Shown here: positions 1 to 7,476 of the stretch, piece after piece
Numbering within the stretch: the stretch's first letter is position 1
Layout: each line of letters begins with the position of its first letter
From: Acinetobacter bereziniae LMG 1003 = CIP 70.12
GTDB lineage: Bacteria; Pseudomonadota; Gammaproteobacteria; Pseudomonadales; Moraxellaceae
Length of the DNA stretch: 17,468 nt
NCBI RefSeq assembly: GCF_000368925.1
Contig: NZ_KB849754.1
Coordinates: 491 to 17,958, forward strand
Reading direction: 5' to 3'
Notes under the pieces: model-generated
What the model was told of the DNA's origin: nothing
What the model saw: only the letters and a program-made list of their open reading frames with translations
Database searches by the model: none
Program-made: the position numbers and the translations under genes

Positions 1-257
1 TTTCGCTCGTATTTTGGCACCACTATAAAACAATAACTTACGTCATTAGGACGGAAGAAAGTTTACAAACCATTTATAAAAAAGTTTCGCTGGGTGCCTA
101 TCTTGAGCACATATTTATTTGATCAAGTATTACATTGGTTAACTTACATTGTAATTGTGAATATTACTCATATAAGGCACTGTTTTTCATAGTCTTATTT
201 ATTAAGAAATTACTGTTAAAAATGCTTTTAATCGTAGTCTAATTAACGAATTGATGC
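1..257. other. Left-edge AT-rich non-coding stretch
   Basis: I see no convincing open reading frame, RNA gene or strong repeat here. The stretch is AT-rich and ends in a promoter-like sequence just before the first gene. It may be the downstream or intergenic part of a gene outside the window. Confidence 0.4.
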
Positions 258-263
258 TATAAT
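258..263 (+). promoter_or_regulatory. Consensus -10 box for the 296 gene
   Basis: A perfect TATAAT lies at 258-263. The region 17 bases upstream has no good -35 match. Transcription would begin near 270, which leaves almost no leader for the ATG at 275 and about 26 bases for the ATG at 296. This favours the later start. Confidence 0.45.
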
Positions 264-295
264 GTCTACTCAGAATGCCTATGGGAATTCGAGAT

Positions 296-772
296 ATGCA
301 ATATCAATCATTTAGTCTTAGACATCAAAAAATACTCATTGACTTCAATGTGTTTAGCTCTGGCTCGTCTGATATTTTGCTAAAAGGTGTTTTATCTGCC
401 GAATTGCTTATTCTAGTTGATAATTTAAATGCATTTTATTCTGCAGAAGACGGTAGATACGTTGTATCAGCTGAAAAAGTTAACCACGTTACAGGTCTAG
501 ATTTTAATAAGAAAACTATCAACCAGATCATGCGTGAAGCTTGTGATTTATCATTTATGATTGATACAGATGCGAAGCAAGCTGCAGCACCTATGATTGA
601 CGAAATTCAAATCTTATCAAGTGGCGATATTACTTTTAAACTCACTAAAAGCTTTGATTTTTTTAGAAATTCTCTTAGTTTTAAAAGCATATATGAGAAG
701 CTACCATACAGGTTCACTACTTCTAAACTAGAGTTACCGCAGATCGGTCAACAAATAATGTTAATTGCGTAA
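296..772 (+). CDS. Hypothetical protein, 158 aa
   Basis: I do not recognise the family. The protein is soluble-looking, with no signal peptide or membrane segment, and mixed acidic and basic residues. Codon use matches the AT-rich neighbours. I chose the ATG at 296 because GGGA lies nine bases upstream and the -10 box at 258-263 gives it a leader. An in-frame ATG at 275 would add seven residues (MPMGIRD) but has no ribosome binding site. The gene stands alone: a terminator begins three bases after its stop and about 165 bases separate it from the next gene. It is probably real because it sits between a -10 box and a terminator, but its function is unknown. Confidence 0.6.
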   Translation: MQYQSFSLRHQKILIDFNVFSSGSSDILLKGVLSAELLILVDNLNAFYSAEDGRYVVSAEKVNHVTGLDFNKKTINQIMREACDLSFMIDTDAKQAAAPMIDEIQILSSGDITFKLTKSFDFFRNSLSFKSIYEKLPYRFTTSKLELPQIGQQIMLIA

Positions 773-774
773 TT

Positions 775-796
775 AAGCCTCTGACGAGGCTTTTTT
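775..796 (+). terminator. Rho-independent terminator after the 296 gene
   Basis: Arms AAGCCTC (775-781) and GAGGCTT (786-792) form a 7-bp stem with loop TGAC, followed by a T run. It lies directly after the stop codon at 772. Confidence 0.85.
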
Positions 797-845
797 ATTG
801 TCTAAAATTTAGTTAGTATATACACAGCTTTAAAGCGAAAAGACT

Positions 846-923
846 ACAACGTTAGTTGGGTTGCAAATATATTTTTATTTTTATTTTTTAATTCAATCTC
901 AGGCAATGTACGTTGTACGTTGT
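846..923. promoter_or_regulatory. Candidate operator repeats upstream of the 940 gene
   Basis: ACAACGT at 846-852 is the reverse complement of ACGTTGT. ACGTTGT recurs within a tandem 7-bp repeat, TACGTTG twice, at 909-922, close to the ribosome binding site of the 596-aa protein. A T-rich tract lies between. The layout suggests a binding site for an autoregulator. No clear -35/-10 pair could be assigned. Confidence 0.3.
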
Positions 924-939
924 CTAAAGTGGAGCAGTT

Positions 940-2730
940 ATGCAAGATTCTTCACAAGTCTGCATAAGTAAAGGAATTTCAGAAGATGAAATTTTTGGAC
1001 TATCGCAGTCAATCAAAGACTCAATTATTAATGCCGAAACAAAAACCATGGATCTCTTGGGTTACGGCAACAAAATCAGTAATTTCATAGTCGAATGTTA
1101 TCTAGATATTCCAGTTGTTGATCAATTCATTTTTTACTTAATGTTGGTGAATGCCAAAAATAAGTATGCACATCAGCTGCAGCGCGTTATCGCTGAAAAA
1201 CCTGAATTATCCCAAATTGAAGCATTACAACTAGCGAACAACTTTGTTCTGAATTTTGAATACATCCGTCAAATTCTTTTATTCAAAAATAAAGCTAATT
1301 ACCTTAGCAATGGCCGTATCAAATCTTTGGCATGGAATACGCTAAATAGTGTTGGTAAAGTGATGCTACCAATGAGCTCTTTACGCCAAATGGACAGCGA
1401 ACCATTTTCAAGAAATGACGTAGACAGCGTAACTCATAAAAGAATGTTTGCCAGTACGGGCTATTTTGAATTAGATAACAATGCGTTTATTTGCTATCAG
1501 CTTGAAGAAACGTTGATTGCCAATCTATCTGAATTAGATTTTGATAAAAAGGGGCGCTACACAGTTCTCGACACTTTAACGGTTCTTGGATTTAAGGACC
1601 GTTTTGATCTTTATATGTATAACTTGATGAAGATCAATGAGTTTCGTGGCGAAGTGGTTATTCCTTACATTGACTTCAAAGCATTAACCGAGTTTTCAGT
1701 AGAATTTAAATACAAAGCAAGTGATTTTTACCGTAAACGACTTCTTGTTTCATTAGAAAGACTGAATAACAATCCATCTATTGAATTATTTATTTCTGTT
1801 AAGTATGAACCATGCAATAAGCGTACACCAGATCGTGACAATTTTTGCAATTATCGTTTTCAGATTCAGTTGAAGTCCAACTATCGTAAAGCGCTTAATA
1901 CATTAAATGAAATGTGTGCAAAGGTTCAGGATGAACAGGGCAATGAGCTTAAAATCAGTAATGCGCTCTTCACTTCAGCAATTCGATTGAATAATGGTGA
2001 ACCTGAAAAAGTAATAGAACTTGTTAAGGATCGTTTAGCTGCTTATACAACTAAGAATGGACCATCATATTTAGCTAAAAATCTTAATTTGGTTGCGTCT
2101 TATGTTACGCGAGCTCTAGAAGATCTATATAAAAGTAATCACTTCTTTGAAAGATTCCTAAACGATATGAAGCAAGCAGATAATTTACTTTATCTGAGAA
2201 ATCGTGATAAGAAAGTTGAGATCGAAAACAAAAGTGCATCTACTTTCTCAAGCGAATTCATTAATATTCGCGACAAAGTTGATGTTACCACTTGTGAAAT
2301 TCTTACAAACGCTGAGTACATTTCAAAGAAAACGGAAGCTACTGTAATTATTGATTATGCTTTCATACGTAATTCTATTTTTATTACACATCCTCATTTG
2401 CGCCACCAGCGAAATGCAGACGAGAAAAAATACATAGATCTCGTGTGTGAAAGCACAAAGCTTTGCCAAATATTCTTTGGTACGGGTAATGAAAATAAAA
2501 AAACGTTAACTCAAAACTATTTAACAGAACTCCTGTTTGAACATTTTTTTGATGATAATTTCCACTTGAACTCAGATGTATTAAAGAATCTTCTAAAAAA
2601 AGATAAGGACTATTGGGTACAAGAAAAGCAAAAGACATTTATGCGGTTGTGGAAACTTGCAAATGAGTTCAGTTTAAAAGCTATTAGTCCAGCGAACTAC
2701 AACGGTAAAGAGAGTTCAGACAATGAATAA
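940..2730 (+). CDS. Large protein with winged-helix, Rep_3-like central region; possible replication initiator
   Basis: 596 aa with no signal peptide or membrane segment. The ATG at 940 has GGAG seven bases upstream. Residues about 174-290 read like the second half of Rep_3-type initiators: a helix with the spacing of the usual YxLYxLL segment (FKDRFDLYMYNLMKI, near 218-232), then near 258-290 YKASDFYRKRL followed by a hydrophobic strand (IELFISVKYE), as in the 'Y..fsdfkrrvL..alkEIN' winged helix. The long C-terminal part (about 300-596) is charged and unlike anything I recognise. Known of the family: Rep_3 proteins bind iterons, but are usually 300-350 aa. That this is the large plasmid's initiator or a DNA-binding regulator is inference from fold-like pattern only. 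It overlaps the next gene by 8 bases, so the two are probably co-transcribed. Confidence 0.65.
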   Translation: MQDSSQVCISKGISEDEIFGLSQSIKDSIINAETKTMDLLGYGNKISNFIVECYLDIPVVDQFIFYLMLVNAKNKYAHQLQRVIAEKPELSQIEALQLANNFVLNFEYIRQILLFKNKANYLSNGRIKSLAWNTLNSVGKVMLPMSSLRQMDSEPFSRNDVDSVTHKRMFASTGYFELDNNAFICYQLEETLIANLSELDFDKKGRYTVLDTLTVLGFKDRFDLYMYNLMKINEFRGEVVIPYIDFKALTEFSVEFKYKASDFYRKRLLVSLERLNNNPSIELFISVKYEPCNKRTPDRDNFCNYRFQIQLKSNYRKALNTLNEMCAKVQDEQGNELKISNALFTSAIRLNNGEPEKVIELVKDRLAAYTTKNGPSYLAKNLNLVASYVTRALEDLYKSNHFFERFLNDMKQADNLLYLRNRDKKVEIENKSASTFSSEFINIRDKVDVTTCEILTNAEYISKKTEATVIIDYAFIRNSIFITHPHLRHQRNADEKKYIDLVCESTKLCQIFFGTGNENKKTLTQNYLTELLFEHFFDDNFHLNSDVLKNLLKKDKDYWVQEKQKTFMRLWKLANEFSLKAISPANYNGKESSDNE

Positions 2731-3325
2731 TAAACTTTATTTATGTGCAATTTTTACGGCTACTATATTGAGTAGTAGTGCAAATGCCGATTTTAGTGAT
2801 TGGTATAAAAAAGCAACTTCAAATGAAGATTCAACTCAGCAAGTGCCAGCTCAACAACAGCAAGCACCTGGTCAAATTCAACAGCAAGCACCAGTTCAGG
2901 TTCAGCAACAGCCGATACAGCAAAGACAATATAATTCTAATCGGAACACCACAGCTACGCGTTACCAAAACAATAATGCAAATGTCACTGGTGATTCTGG
3001 CCTTGAAGCACGAATGAATAACTTGAATTCGACCATTGAGAATCTAAACAAGTCATCAAAAAGTGGTGACAACCTCACGAATAACTATCTAAATATTGTT
3101 CAATTCATAGTGATAAACGAAGAAACACGTAAATTGGATGGTAAAGACAATACATCACTGATCAATAACATGTTGGCTGGTATTGTGAGTTGTCAGAATA
3201 AATACAAAGTCGATGTTATACAAAAAGTGAATAATCAACTCCCAAGAGATGTTGCTAACACCGTACAACGGTATTTAAGCCAGAATGGACGCTCTATTGG
3301 TGCAAACGGCAACTGTTTATACTAA
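2723..3325 (+). CDS. Secreted Gln-rich protein, 200 aa
   Basis: The N-terminus is a clear Sec signal peptide: MNNK, a hydrophobic core (LYLCAIFTATILSSS), and a likely cleavage after ANA (residue 22). There is no lipobox. Residues about 39-70 are a low-complexity Gln/Pro/Val segment with repeated QQAP and QQQ units, and an Asn-rich stretch follows. The C-terminal 110 residues look folded, with a predicted helical region and two cysteines (SCQNKY near 150 and NGNCLY at the end) that could form a disulfide in the periplasm. The start overlaps the end of the upstream gene by 8 bases (ATGAATAA), which suggests translational coupling. I recognise no family. A periplasmic or cell-surface role is inferred from the signal peptide only. 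Confidence 0.7.
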   Translation: MNNKLYLCAIFTATILSSSANADFSDWYKKATSNEDSTQQVPAQQQQAPGQIQQQAPVQVQQQPIQQRQYNSNRNTTATRYQNNNANVTGDSGLEARMNNLNSTIENLNKSSKSGDNLTNNYLNIVQFIVINEETRKLDGKDNTSLINNMLAGIVSCQNKYKVDVIQKVNNQLPRDVANTVQRYLSQNGRSIGANGNCLY

Positions 3326-3339
3326 TTAAACCCCCTTTT

Positions 3340-3368
3340 AAAACCGTCCTTAAAAGGCGGTTTTTTTT
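3340..3368 (+). terminator. Rho-independent terminator after the 940-3325 unit
   Basis: Arms AAAACCG (3340-3346) and CGGTTTT (3358-3364) enclose an inner CCTT/AAGG pairing and are followed by a run of eight T. It closes the two-gene unit 940-3325. Confidence 0.85.
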
Positions 3369-3390
3369 ATTCTTAAAACATACCTATTTA

Positions 3391-3414
3391 TTTTAAAACC
3401 ACATTCTATATACT
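3391..3414 (+). promoter_or_regulatory. Promoter region of the 3451 gene
   Basis: TATATACT at 3407-3414 contains a good -10 (TATACT). A TTTTAAAA dyad lies at 3391-3398, between the expected -35 and -10 positions. The same TATATACT occurs at 7477-7484 upstream of another unit. Confidence 0.4.
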
Positions 3415-3450
3415 ACTAACAGTTTAATGAATATTAATGTGGGTTTTATC

Positions 3451-4296
3451 ATGATCAGTTCTAAAACAATATATGAACTATATCAATTGCTGAATCAATC
3501 CGAAGTACAAGAATTAAAATCATCTATAACTGAGACTTTTGGTGCAGATGTGGAAAGTGAAGTTGATAAAAGCCCGGTCTTACAGCAAAAGATCAATTAT
3601 TTTATTTATCAATATATACATCTCAAGCATCCAGAAAGAACAGACAAGATCTTATTCGATGCAAATGAGTCGGCTCACGAGGTTGTAAAAACAGAACACC
3701 TTAAAAGTGAGCCAGTACCCTTATTAAAAGATTTTGTATCAAACAGCAGCAATAAAAGTTTAGCACCTGAAGAACAAAAAGATGTAATTGCAGTCACTTT
3801 ACCAGCCGAATTATCTGACATTCCTGTTGAACCAACAAATCAAAACCATACAGGAAATAATGAAGTAAAACATGACTATAACATTATCCTTGATGGTCGA
3901 ACTAAGCTAAATATATTGCTCGAAAGATATTTAAGTGGTGTTGATGATGTGGCTCGTGAAATCATTGTGAAGTGCTTTCTTGTTATCTCTATATTTGTAG
4001 CACTGATCTCTCTTGTTATGGTTCTTCTGAATACGACCAATATTAACCAGATCCAAGAAATGTATGATATTGGCCATAAAACATTCCTATTCCAATATGC
4101 TGAAGTCTGCAATGTAAATGTTGAAGTTGCAAAAGCGAATCCATGTGTTATCTCAGAAATCAATAAACGTATTTCTGAACTATCAAATAGCAGATTTTGG
4201 AACACGTTCGGGGTGGTGCTTTTCTCACTTTTATCGTGCTTTTTCTTCTACCATATCTCTACTTACCGTGATTCTAAAGATAAGCACAACGGCTAG
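3451..4296 (+). CDS. Two-pass inner-membrane protein, 281 aa
   Basis: No family recognised. The first about 168 residues are soluble and charged, probably cytoplasmic. Hydrophobic segment 1 spans about 170-192 (IIVKCFLVISIFVALISLVMVLL) and segment 2 about 249-270 (around FGVVLFSLLSCFFFY). Between them is a loop of some 55 residues with two cysteines (EVCNVN and NPCVIS) that would be periplasmic and could be disulfide-bonded. The C-terminus is short and basic. I chose the ATG at 3451 because the -10 box at 3409-3414 leaves it a leader of about 30 bases and GGG lies upstream. An in-frame ATG at 3427 would add eight residues. The gene is its own transcription unit, between terminators at 3340 and 4322. 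Confidence 0.7.
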   Translation: MISSKTIYELYQLLNQSEVQELKSSITETFGADVESEVDKSPVLQQKINYFIYQYIHLKHPERTDKILFDANESAHEVVKTEHLKSEPVPLLKDFVSNSSNKSLAPEEQKDVIAVTLPAELSDIPVEPTNQNHTGNNEVKHDYNIILDGRTKLNILLERYLSGVDDVAREIIVKCFLVISIFVALISLVMVLLNTTNINQIQEMYDIGHKTFLFQYAEVCNVNVEVAKANPCVISEINKRISELSNSRFWNTFGVVLFSLLSCFFFYHISTYRDSKDKHNG

Positions 4297-4321
4297 TCTT
4301 AAAAGGAGGGTAGGGTGTTTT

Positions 4322-4348
4322 AAAATGGTCTTAAAAGGCCATTTTTTT
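4322..4348 (+). terminator. Rho-independent terminator after the 3451 gene
   Basis: AAAATGG (4322-4328) pairs with CCATTTT (4339-4345) and is followed by further T. The loop contains CTTAAAAGG, the same 9-mer found inside the terminator at 3340-3368. Confidence 0.8.
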
Positions 4349-4371
4349 ATTTTAATAACAAAGTTTTATAG

Positions 4372-4399
4372 TTGATAAAAGGTATTCTAAAAGTATAAT
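4372..4399 (+). promoter_or_regulatory. Strong sigma70-type promoter for the 4428 gene
   Basis: TTGATA (4372-4377) and TATAAT (4394-4399) are separated by 16 bases. This is the best sigma70-like promoter I found on the plus strand. Transcription would start near 4406, giving a leader of about 22 bases. Confidence 0.75.
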
Positions 4400-4427
4400 A
4401 GATACACTCTTAAAACTGGAATGCGTT

Positions 4428-4799
4428 GTGCTTTTTAAAATTCCAAAAACGGGTGAGATTGATTCAAGTGAACAATCGATGACAGGCCTGGTACTCAAAT
4501 CGGCATACAACTTAGTTGCCATTTTCAATATTTGCTACATCTTTGTAGTTGTATTCTTTGTGTTTGAAATGTTTTTAAATACAACGATATACAAGATTAA
4601 ATATCTACCAGAAACCCTCAATACTCCATCATATATATTGCAAATCATCATATTCATTTTATGTTTTTCTTCACTTCTGTATGCGATAAACAAAATGTTT
4701 GATGAAAAGTATATCCCTACACGCAAAGAAATCTATCTATTCCTTATCTCTTTTACTATCAATAGTTTATCAATGTTTAATTTTTTAGCTACCAAATAA
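4428..4799 (+). CDS. Small multi-pass membrane protein, 123 aa
   Basis: No family recognised. The GTG start at 4428 has GGA seven bases upstream; an ATG at 4421 is out of frame. There are three hydrophobic stretches: about 25-50 (SAYNLVAIFNICYIFVVVFFVFEMFL), about 68-87 (YILQIIIFILCFSSLLYAI) and about 102-118 (IYLFLISFTINSLSMF). Short loops between them are partly basic (TRKEI). A dedicated strong promoter (4372-4399) and preceding terminator show it is a separate unit. Its length and lack of charged residues in the membrane fit a small accessory membrane protein, such as an immunity- or entry-exclusion-type protein. That is only a possibility with no motif behind it. Confidence 0.65.
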   Translation: MLFKIPKTGEIDSSEQSMTGLVLKSAYNLVAIFNICYIFVVVFFVFEMFLNTTIYKIKYLPETLNTPSYILQIIIFILCFSSLLYAINKMFDEKYIPTRKEIYLFLISFTINSLSMFNFLATK

Positions 4800-4908
4800 C
4801 ACTGTAATACCAAGTTCCCACCGTAGCCTAAGCAAAAGTTACCTGTTTTTTTGGGTTTTAAAAGCAGTGAACAAGGGCAGAATTAAAACACAAAAAAATA
4901 AAATTAAT

Positions 4909-4948
4909 AGTTTTAAAAAATATTTTTTAAAACTAAATCAGTGATAAT
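4909..4948 (+). promoter_or_regulatory. Perfect 26-bp palindrome plus -10 box before the 4982 gene
   Basis: The sequence 4909-4934 is a perfect palindrome built on TTTTAAAA (half-site AGTTTTAAAAAAT). GATAAT at 4943-4948 is a likely -10, so the palindrome would cover the -35 region, the position expected of a repressor or activator site. A further TTTTAAAA lies at 4856-4863. A palindrome this long in a gene-free 180-base stretch suggests a dimeric regulator. It could also act as a weak terminator, but it has no GC core. Confidence 0.5.
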
Positions 4949-4981
4949 ATGTAACCAACGTTAAGTTTAAGAAAGTATATT

Positions 4982-6112
4982 ATGTCTGATATTCGCAGCA
5001 TCTATTTTTACGGTAATAATAAAAGCATCAAATTGGGTAAAAACCCAATCTTAAATACTGTCTTTGAAATTTTTCCAGCCACTAAAACCCCTTTAAAGCG
5101 GATTCTTAATCATAACCACCAGTGGGTTAGTAATTGCGCTTTTTACGTGCCTAACGATGTGAAAAGTGAATGGGTTAAAACGGTAACACTTTCAATTTTG
5201 ACAATCTCAATTATGGCTTCCTTCCGTAATGCAATTGCACAGCAAAAAGGGTTGTCACCAAACGATGAAGCACTTGATGAAGAGGTAGAGAACCTTGTGC
5301 CAGATTCGTTATTCAATTCTGCTATTGAATTATCGGATCTTAAAAAAAGTTTATTAGAAGTTCTGCCAAATTTAATGAGCGAATACCTTGCACAAAACTT
5401 TGGTGAATACGAAAGCATTATTACAAACGGTGTAGCTAAGCTTTTTATTGATAACCATGAATTTTTGGATAAGCAACTTGATTCTGATGCTGGAACAGAT
5501 AATCAGATTTCAATGTTAAATTTTACTGACAATGCAGATGAATTATTTCACACAACAAACTATATTTTAGTCCGTATTGCTGATTCAAATGAAAACTTGA
5601 AAATCAACTTTACTAACAGCAAACCACATGCAGAACACTTAGGCCGAATTCTGCATACATTGTTGGGGGATGAAAGTTTTGAGATCTCAAAAGGTTCAAT
5701 TGAGATACCTAATGACGAAGATGGCCAAGAAATTTTCATCTTTGAAAAAGAAACGAACTTTATTGATTTTTACAATTCATTATTGCTGGAAGTTAGTTTT
5801 TTTCTAGATCATGCAACAGTCTTAGAGCATATAGAAAAGTATGCACCAATTAACCAAACACTAAGCAGTTTGAGTGAGAATTTAGAAAAGAATATTAACT
5901 TTGTCATTTCTTCATTCAAAGAAACTCGCGATCTATCTGCATATTTAGAAAGCCGTGCTCAAATCATAGGGTTAATTCATGAAGCTGCACAAATCGCCAG
6001 CATTGAAATACAGCCAGTTGCTCAGGCTAAGGACCTTAAATCGTTAATTGAATCGCATCACCTGGTTACTTTTAATGATAAAGACACCTTTAAACAATTT
6101 AATTTATTTTGA
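4982..6112 (+). CDS. Hypothetical protein, 376 aa
   Basis: I recognise no family. It is a soluble, acidic protein with no signal peptide. Residues 64-82 (VKTVTLSILTISIMASF) are mildly hydrophobic and could be a buried helix rather than a membrane segment. An acidic stretch follows near 90-105 (NDEALDEEVENLV). The second half is rich in predicted amphipathic helices (about 280-345). The ATG at 4982 is preceded only by the weak AAGAAAG. It is the first gene of a two-gene unit: the next gene starts 7 bases after its stop with a good ribosome binding site overlapping this stop codon. Expression is probably controlled at the palindrome at 4909-4934. Confidence 0.65.
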   Translation: MSDIRSIYFYGNNKSIKLGKNPILNTVFEIFPATKTPLKRILNHNHQWVSNCAFYVPNDVKSEWVKTVTLSILTISIMASFRNAIAQQKGLSPNDEALDEEVENLVPDSLFNSAIELSDLKKSLLEVLPNLMSEYLAQNFGEYESIITNGVAKLFIDNHEFLDKQLDSDAGTDNQISMLNFTDNADELFHTTNYILVRIADSNENLKINFTNSKPHAEHLGRILHTLLGDESFEISKGSIEIPNDEDGQEIFIFEKETNFIDFYNSLLLEVSFFLDHATVLEHIEKYAPINQTLSSLSENLEKNINFVISSFKETRDLSAYLESRAQIIGLIHEAAQIASIEIQPVAQAKDLKSLIESHHLVTFNDKDTFKQFNLF

Positions 6113-6119
6113 GGTGAAT

Positions 6120-6632
6120 ATGAAATTTGTTATTAAAAATGGCATTGGTACACGTAAAGTCGAAGTGGATCTCGCATTAGATATACCATTGGTGCTACAA
6201 AAATCCATTTCTGTAATTGAGTATGAAGATTTCTTTAAATATTTTAGTGAGCAACATTTTCACATTTGCAAATTTAGAACGTTGAACTTTAAAGATAATA
6301 GCGTAGAGGGAAGTAGTAAGGAATTAAATCGCTTTATCTGGCTTGCTATGGCACATCAAGCTTATATGGAGCGTAAAGCTTTACTACCAAGTAAATATAT
6401 TGCGGATCTAGAAGCTTCAATTTCAAGCATGTTTAATTTAGAGAGCGAATCGCGAGAATGGTACCGAGCTATTCACAAAGCCATAGATGCTTACCTTAAA
6501 TCACAATTTCCTGAAGCAATAGAGTTTTTACCTTCCAACATTGCACCACTGGATGAAGTGACTAAAATTCTTATGCAAGAAGTACAGCCAGTGATACCAG
6601 TTGCAGACGAGCCAGCGAAGCTTTATAGCTGA
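6120..6632 (+). CDS. Hypothetical protein, 170 aa
   Basis: No family recognised. The ATG at 6120 follows GAGGTG (6111-6116), an excellent ribosome binding site that begins inside the region of the upstream stop codon, so the two genes are very likely translated from one message. A longer reading frame back to 6048 overlaps the upstream gene and is not needed. The protein is soluble and mixed alpha/beta in appearance, with an N-terminal basic strand (MKFVIKNGIGTRKVEVDL) and a helical middle (residues about 70-120). A bidirectional terminator follows, with the convergent gene 6698-7351 beyond it. Confidence 0.65.
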   Translation: MKFVIKNGIGTRKVEVDLALDIPLVLQKSISVIEYEDFFKYFSEQHFHICKFRTLNFKDNSVEGSSKELNRFIWLAMAHQAYMERKALLPSKYIADLEASISSMFNLESESREWYRAIHKAIDAYLKSQFPEAIEFLPSNIAPLDEVTKILMQEVQPVIPVADEPAKLYS

Positions 6633-6656
6633 TTCTAGAAATAATTAAGACATAAA

Positions 6657-6688
6657 AAAACCATCTAAAAATTAGATGGTTTTTTTTG
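6657..6688. terminator. Bidirectional Rho-independent terminator
   Basis: CCATCTAA (6661-6668) and TTAGATGG (6672-6679) form an 8-bp stem with loop AAA. It is flanked by an A run on the left and a T run on the right, so it can end transcription from both the 4982-6632 unit and the convergent gene at 6698-7351. Confidence 0.85.
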
Positions 6689-6697
6689 TTTGTGTTT

Positions 6698-7351
6698 TTA
6701 TAATTTTGCGAATACTTCAGGATTGTCATTCATAAACTGTTCAATGAAATCATTGTCTAATTCGACATGTTTTGGAAGCTTCTCATGTTCACGAACAATG
6801 GATTTTATAGATTCAATATTTTGCTGATTGAAAACAGGTGTTGTACGGCTCTTATAGCCAGTATCAGCCATCGCATAGCGATCATCAAACATACCTGAAG
6901 AGGTATTAGAATCGACTTCTGAGTCGCTTATAGATAGTGTTAAGTTGCGGTCTTCAGCTAACTTTAAAATGAATTCGTCAGAGATAAAGTTACGTAGCTC
7001 ATGCAGCATAGATTCAACTTTATTGTGTTTAAAAAGCACCTTTGCAATTGAACGACAAGATAAGAAACCTTTTGTGATGTTTAGATCTAGTAATTTTTGA
7101 GGAATGATTGGATCGCTTTTCTTGTTGCTATTCGCGATCTGTTCAACTTCTTCATCAGTCATAGAAGCTATAATGTTTTTAAAGAAATTGCCATATTGAA
7201 ACTTTTCAATTTTCTCCAGCATTGTCACTTGTTCTGTATCTAATAAGCAAAAAGAAATAGGTTTAAGCTTGCGTTGGTCGGTTTTGCTTAAACTGCCATT
7301 TTGGTTTAAGCGGTTCTCTTTGGTTTTAGCGTTAGTTTTAGAGTTAGTCAT
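6698..7351 (-). CDS. Hypothetical protein, 217 aa, minus strand
   Basis: No family recognised. It is a soluble protein with a very basic, Asn/Lys-rich first 32 residues (MTNSKTNAKTKENRLNQNG...), which could bind nucleic acid. Helical segments about 35-130 follow, then a low-complexity acidic/Ser stretch (SISDSEVDSNTSSG). It ends in an acidic tail (DNDFIEQFMNDNPEVFAKL). The ATG at 7351 is preceded by AAAGGTG with a 6-base spacer; the GTG at 7360 lies inside that site and is rejected. It is the only minus-strand gene of the left block and has its own promoter (7402-7429), with an inverted repeat at the expected transcription start. That pattern suits an autoregulated DNA-binding protein, but no recognised DNA-binding motif is visible. 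Confidence 0.65.
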   Translation of the reverse strand: MTNSKTNAKTKENRLNQNGSLSKTDQRKLKPISFCLLDTEQVTMLEKIEKFQYGNFFKNIIASMTDEEVEQIANSNKKSDPIIPQKLLDLNITKGFLSCRSIAKVLFKHNKVESMLHELRNFISDEFILKLAEDRNLTLSISDSEVDSNTSSGMFDDRYAMADTGYKSRTTPVFNQQNIESIKSIVREHEKLPKHVELDNDFIEQFMNDNPEVFAKL

Positions 7352-7380
7352 TTTAAACACCTTTCAATATGTTTTAAACT

Positions 7381-7429
7381 TTGGTTAATACCAATAATCA
7401 TATTATAAGTGGTTTTAGCTAAAATACAA
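7381..7429 (-). promoter_or_regulatory. Minus-strand promoter with operator-like inverted repeat
   Basis: Read on the minus strand, TTGTAT (7424-7429) and TATAAT (7402-7407) are 16 bases apart. This is a near-consensus promoter for the gene ending at 6698. TTGGT-TAAT-ACCAA at 7381-7394 is a perfect inverted repeat over the predicted start of transcription, as for a repressor site. Confidence 0.6.
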
Positions 7430-7476
7430 AAAATGAACATTTTGTTTTTTTAAAAAAATCTTTTAAATGTTTTTCG

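Noticed and set aside
757..775. ATAATGTTAATT resembling a XerD half-site
   Set aside because: No XerC-like arm lies six bases away, and it is inside coding sequence at the end of a gene.
2384..2638. Minus-strand open frame of 84 codons inside the 596-aa gene
   Set aside because: It lies wholly within a much longer, well-supported gene and has no ribosome binding site or recognisable product.
2778..3017. 79-codon open frame overlapping the secreted protein gene
   Set aside because: It is the Gln-repeat region read in another frame. The signal peptide supports the other frame.
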